Of a DNA stretch of 64,000 nucleotides, positions 59,591 through 64,000 are shown piece by piece; positions within the stretch are counted from its first letter, which is position 1; each line of letters opens with the position of its first letter. The stretch comes from Pelecanus crispus (taxonomy: Eukaryota; Chordata; Aves; Pelecaniformes; Pelecanidae), in contig NC_134644.1 of the NCBI RefSeq assembly GCF_030463565.1, forward strand, positions 126,481,388-126,545,387. Direction: 5' to 3'. The notes under the pieces are model-generated. The model made no database searches. It worked only from the letters and a program-made list of their open reading frames with translations, and was not told the origin of the DNA. A program made the translations under genes and the position numbers.

Positions 59591-62500
59591 TTGATGCTAC
59601 TTCTTCCTTTCCAGATGCTTTCTAAACTTAAGTACGTGGTCAGTTGTATTCACAAGTGTGTTCACACTTTAAATGATTAGAATGGCGTGTATGCTGCTGG
59701 AACTGATGCATTGTGGCTCATGATCCTCTCATGAGCTGACAAGTTACCTTATATCACATCTTAAGATCTTTCCATGAGCAGAAAAGATGATAGGTTGGAC
59801 AAAACTCATTCATGCTTCTTTTCTGCCCCCCATGTTCATATGTTGCTGTCCCATGTGATTTTAATAGAGAAATAACCTCCTGAAAGGAGAGAGAAAGAGG
59901 TATGTAACATTTGGGGCCAATAGCAAAGCCTTGTTATTTAAAGGTAGATTTGCTAAGGAGAGGTAATGTTTTTCTGAGGAAAGAATTGTCAATAAGTTTG
60001 GGCTGGTTGCAGTATTAGACCAGCAAGGTGGCATCTAAATGATTTGTCTGTCTGCCCTGTATTTCTGAGCTGAAAAGCCCTTTGGTTATTTTTTGGGCTT
60101 TTGCATTCTAAGGACATACAGATGATAATATGGTTATGAAATTGAGTTCATGTCTTATTTTGAATGCTAGAAATATAGCAAAAATATGTAAATTTACTTT
60201 TTATTAGTTTACTGTTCTTTCCCCTTAGAATGTAGTTTTCTGACCTCTAAATGGATGATTGTATCTTGTGAATATGGTTATAAGCCCTTTGTTAGTGATT
60301 CCATTTAATTTTCTTTTGCTGGAGGAAAGCATATTTCATTATTTAGAGAGAATGCACTCAATGTGTTTAATTCTCATTGGCATTATGTTGGTTATAGGAT
60401 ATGTGAGCTCTGCACAGCTCCTCTTTGTCCTGCTCCAGTCCTAAGCCAGGGCTTCATTCCCAGGGAGAGAGAGGGAGTTTGTGCACCCAGGTCATCTTCT
60501 GACAGGTAGTCAGGGCTGGAAGGTTTTCTGTATTTGGGAAGCATTTCTGTGTCCCTCTTTTTAGATGGGGCTTTCGAGTCCGGTGAGATTTGAACACATG
60601 AGTGTCTGTGAGGGTTCTGCTGTAAAAAAAAGTACACCTAGTGTATTTTTTATATCTTTTGCTTTATGCTGAAACAGACACGCTAGTTCATGGATGCTCT
60701 TAAGAGATGTGCCCTTTGCTACGTCTTGTTAACACTGTGCTGTTTGTGAAATGACTGCAGAACCTGGCAGCCAAGGTTGTTTTATTGCAGGCAAGCAGAG
60801 CTACAAGAATACCTAACAAAAGCATCTTCAGAGTTCTTTTAGAATTGGAGAAACTAGCAATGAAAGGGCACAAACACTACATAGTCTGTTCTCACCACAG
60901 TGTGCATTTAAACTTGCTCTAGATACCAGGTTTCTCTTGTGTCCTGTTGCGGGTATGTTTGAAAACACGTAGGAGACAAAATTCAGGGCCTCGACTATGA
61001 GAAGGCTTTTCAATAATGTTAAAATCGCCACTTCGCAGTGAATTACCAGACTCTTACTAGGGGTTAAAGCGTGGACCTTTTTTTCCCCTCATGAGAAGAG
61101 TAGGTCTGTACTGTTTCTTACTCTTCTCAAACTGTAGGTCTGCTTTGGGAAGGGCCAGTTTTCACCTCTTCATTTTCCAGCCCCAACTAGCCTTACTCTG
61201 TCGGTAACATTTTCTCCCCCCTGCCCAGTCCTATATCTCTATTTTTGTGGACATGATCAGGAAAGAGCTAGGAAAGTCAATTTTATGTTTATTCCCCCAC
61301 CACCCCCAAAGTGTTAGGAAATTGGAGGGGAAAAAAGAAAAAAAAAAAACGTAAGTCATCACTGCCAAATGCATTCTGTGGAAAGCATCTAATTCCATTT
61401 TAAATCTTTGCCTTAAAATCCTCTATATGCATTTAGGATGCATTCCTCAGCTCCATGAAGCTGCAGGTCATTTCCCAGAGCTTAGTGACAGAATACTGTT
61501 TTTATGAACTTGCTTAAGCTTATGAGGACTCTTAGTCACCAAGAAAAGTGTTCCTCTCTGTTACTTTATATTCTTTCTCTACTCTTGTGTTTCTGTCTCT
61601 CTTTTTTTCTCTGTATGTATTTCCTTACAGCAATTCTTATACGTTTACCCTGTCTCCTTCACCCCCCCTCCCCTTTCTGTCTTTTAAAGTAATCAGCAGT
61701 TAAATAGCTAAGATTATATTACTTAGCTACTAAGTATTGTCTTATATTCTGCATATTTTATAAGCTCCTCTGGCTGTGTCCTCAATATCTTGGGGCTGAT
61801 GTGAGCCTCAGGGGTAAATAGAGTAACTAAGAAACTTAGCATCAATAATTTCCAGAGTTTGCCTGCCATGTTTACTTCTATGGCTGGAGGAGTTTATATT
61901 TCTCAGAATGTGTTTGTAGTTTGAAAGAATCTGAACGTCTTACCAGTTAGATTTTTTTTTTTTGAATGCCAGAACCATTTATTTTGGGTTTTTTTTTTGG
62001 GGGGGGGGAGAAGGAGGGTATTTGTTTGGGTTGGAGAGACCAGGATGATGTTTAAAGTCAAAACCATCTCAGGCAGACCTCTTTAACAGTAATACATACT
62101 TGTTTTTTTTGAAAGCCTTGTGTTAGGTTCTCTGTTTTTGCAGGTATGGACAGAAGACAGTAGGAAGATGGTGGCTTTTTTCTCCAGGGTAACTGTTGTG
62201 GCAGCAATGTCACAGAAGGTGCGATTTATGTGCCACCTCAGTTATGAGACTGTTCAAACTTCAGTAGTTTCTCTTACAAATTTTAATTCTTTCAGAATTC
62301 AAACCACAAGAGGGCACTGAATATTTTTGGGTTGTGTCTAAATAAGTATAGTATTTAAGGATGCTAATTCACTAAGTAGTTGTACTCAGGCACATCTGAG
62401 ATATGGTATTTCTATCCAGATGTTTCATAAAAGGTAATAAATCTTTCATATATTTTAGGGGTTACGAGACGACTGGGGTCATTCCAATCTACAGAAAGAA

Positions 62501-64000
62501 TGTTTCTAGCTTATTTTAAAACCTTAAACTTACAGATTTACTTGTGTGCTTTATCATCTGTGGCAAGTAAGCTGTGTTCCCCCAGGCCTCCACTCTGGGA
62601 AGAGCTGAGTGCTCCCCACTTCACGAGTGACCGTAAAATGTAACATGTTCATGCAAACTCCATTTACTTGCAAGACCTTTCCTTGCCCAAACGCGTTCTG
62701 TAGAGGTCGTCTTGCAAACTAGAGCGTTGTAGTGCACACAGGAGTCACACGGGGGCATGTGAGGACTGTTGCATTCTGTGATAATGGGCAAGGGGGTTAT
62801 TGCTGATTTTTGACTTCTTGCTTTCTCAAACTGCACACACGGCGATGACCTTCCTAATTCCATCTGCTGCGGTGATGAGGTCCACCAGGTGCCAAGTACA
62901 GGTATGCTTCATTAGCTCTTCATATTACTTAAGTCTTCTAAGTTGTTCTGTGGCAGCACACACACAATAGTTTGTGGTTGCTACAGGCCTCTGGAATGAC
63001 GAGAGAAATTCTCCCAGCTAAGGCTCATGCTCCATCATTTGAGAAAGATCTAAGTATCCCTGGAGCATGCTTCTGTAGTGGCATGGTACTCAGAGGCCAG
63101 CTACAGCCGCTTTAGTAGTTGCGGATCAGTCACAGTTTGTTTCACACTGTAATCTGATTCATATTTACCATAAAATATGTTTGTGTAAAAACATGTCAGA
63201 CATGATTCAGATTCCTGTGAAAGGGGGGAGGTGTAATCCTGTATGAGTAATTATTTAATTTATGAATTATTTTCTCACACCAAATAAAAGATAATTGTTA
63301 AAGTACATGTCTGAAGTGGCAGTGGGCAGTAAGGGATGCAAAATTATACCCCCAAGCTTCTGCGGTTTGCTTTTTCACCTTGTTTTTTAATTTACCTGTA
63401 GCTAAGCAGTGGGAAGAATTTGAAGGGCTGCTTCATTTTCTTGATAACTCTTAATCAAAGCAAACATGTCTTGTTTGCTCCTCTGCAAGAAGATGGAACA
63501 TTTGTATTTGATATCTGTTGTAATTTTCACTTTCTTACACTAAGTTCCATATGACTCCTGCTAGGTTTGTAAACACTGAAGTTTCCTAACTTGAAACACT
63601 TAGGTGTTCAACTTGAAACATCTTGGATTTGACTGAGAGTCTCTTATCTTGCAGGTTTCTCAGACAGCCCTTATCTTCATTGGTGCTTTTGCCTCAGCCA
63701 AGGAGATACTATTGCTGTACCCCCATTTGGGAGATTAACTGAAAAAGTGAAAACTAATTTGTGCAAGATAGTGCAGGAAGTTTGAGACAGGGCAAGGAAA
63801 AATATATTGAGAATAATACACCATTTGAATATCCTCCTGCTCTTTAACATTTGGTCTGTAAGCACTACTAAGTGAGCTACACAATGCTCTACAAGCCAGC
63901 ACTTTTCAAGATTATTGAATGAATTCATATCACTTGCAGTTGACATTGAAACTCATGATCAGTCAGGTTCTATCCAAATGTCAACAAGCAACCATGAATC
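59591..64000. other. Intergenic DNA right of RNF138
   Basis: About 4.4 kb of AT-rich sequence with low-complexity patches (A and G runs at about 61328-61350 and 61952-62018). Open frames are short, at most about 90 codons, and none was recognised. In mammals MEP1B follows RNF138, but no MEP1B exon was identified here. Confidence 0.65.

Noticed and set aside
59591-64000. First exons of MEP1B, the next gene in mammals
   Set aside because: No frame resembling a meprin signal peptide or protease domain was seen. If present, the gene lies further right.
1-64000. CRISPR arrays, bacterial operons, insertion sequences or phage genes
   Set aside because: There are no direct-repeat arrays with spacers and no prokaryotic gene layout. 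Spliced vertebrate genes and CR1 elements explain the window.

Overview
The window is nuclear DNA from a vertebrate, almost certainly a bird. Every recognisable interspersed repeat is a CR1 LINE. They keep the octamer tail of sauropsid CR1 (the ATTCTATG unit) and show its usual 5' truncation. Introns are short to moderate, and each promoter sits in a sharp CpG island. The species cannot be named from this sequence.

Three protein-coding genes can be supported exon by exon, and all have GT-AG introns. (1) TRAPPC8 lies on the minus strand: coding exons 1 to 3 fall at 14404-14248, 7713-7519 and 1829-1740, and the rest of the gene runs off the left edge. (2) RNF125 lies on the plus strand, with six coding exons between 32666 and 44528 (240 residues). 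(3) RNF138 lies on the plus strand, with seven coding exons between 49281 and 56806 (253 residues). From memory, the order TRAPPC8(-) / RNF125(+) / RNF138(+) matches human chromosome 18q12, so this is a conserved synteny block.

Layout. 1-378 is a CR1 fragment. 379-14247 holds TRAPPC8 introns and exons. 13.98-15.2 kb is the TRAPPC8 CpG island. 15.2-32.4 kb is intergenic. It holds a possible old endogenous-retrovirus gag remnant (18.3-19.13 kb, minus), a 2.8-kb CR1 copy with a nearly open ORF2 (20.36-23.17 kb, plus), and a CR1 copy of a second subfamily (29.24-29.79 kb, minus). 32.4-33.1 kb is the RNF125 CpG island. 44.5-48.4 kb is RNF125 3' UTR and intergenic DNA with two small CR1 tails. 48.4-49.75 kb is the RNF138 CpG island, which contains a perfect 68-bp palindrome. 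56.8-59.6 kb is the likely RNF138 3' UTR. Nothing coding was recognised from 59.6 to 64 kb.

How the genes relate. RNF125 and RNF138 are paralogous RING E3 ligases with the same order of parts: RING, C2HC finger, two C2H2-type fingers and a C-terminal ubiquitin-interacting helix. Their introns fall at matching positions and phases, so they look like an old tandem duplication. RNF125 acts in antiviral RNA-sensor and T-cell signalling. RNF138 acts in DNA double-strand-break repair and Wnt/NLK signalling. TRAPPC8 is a TRAPPIII tether subunit of secretory traffic and autophagy. Nothing in the sequence suggests that the three share regulation.
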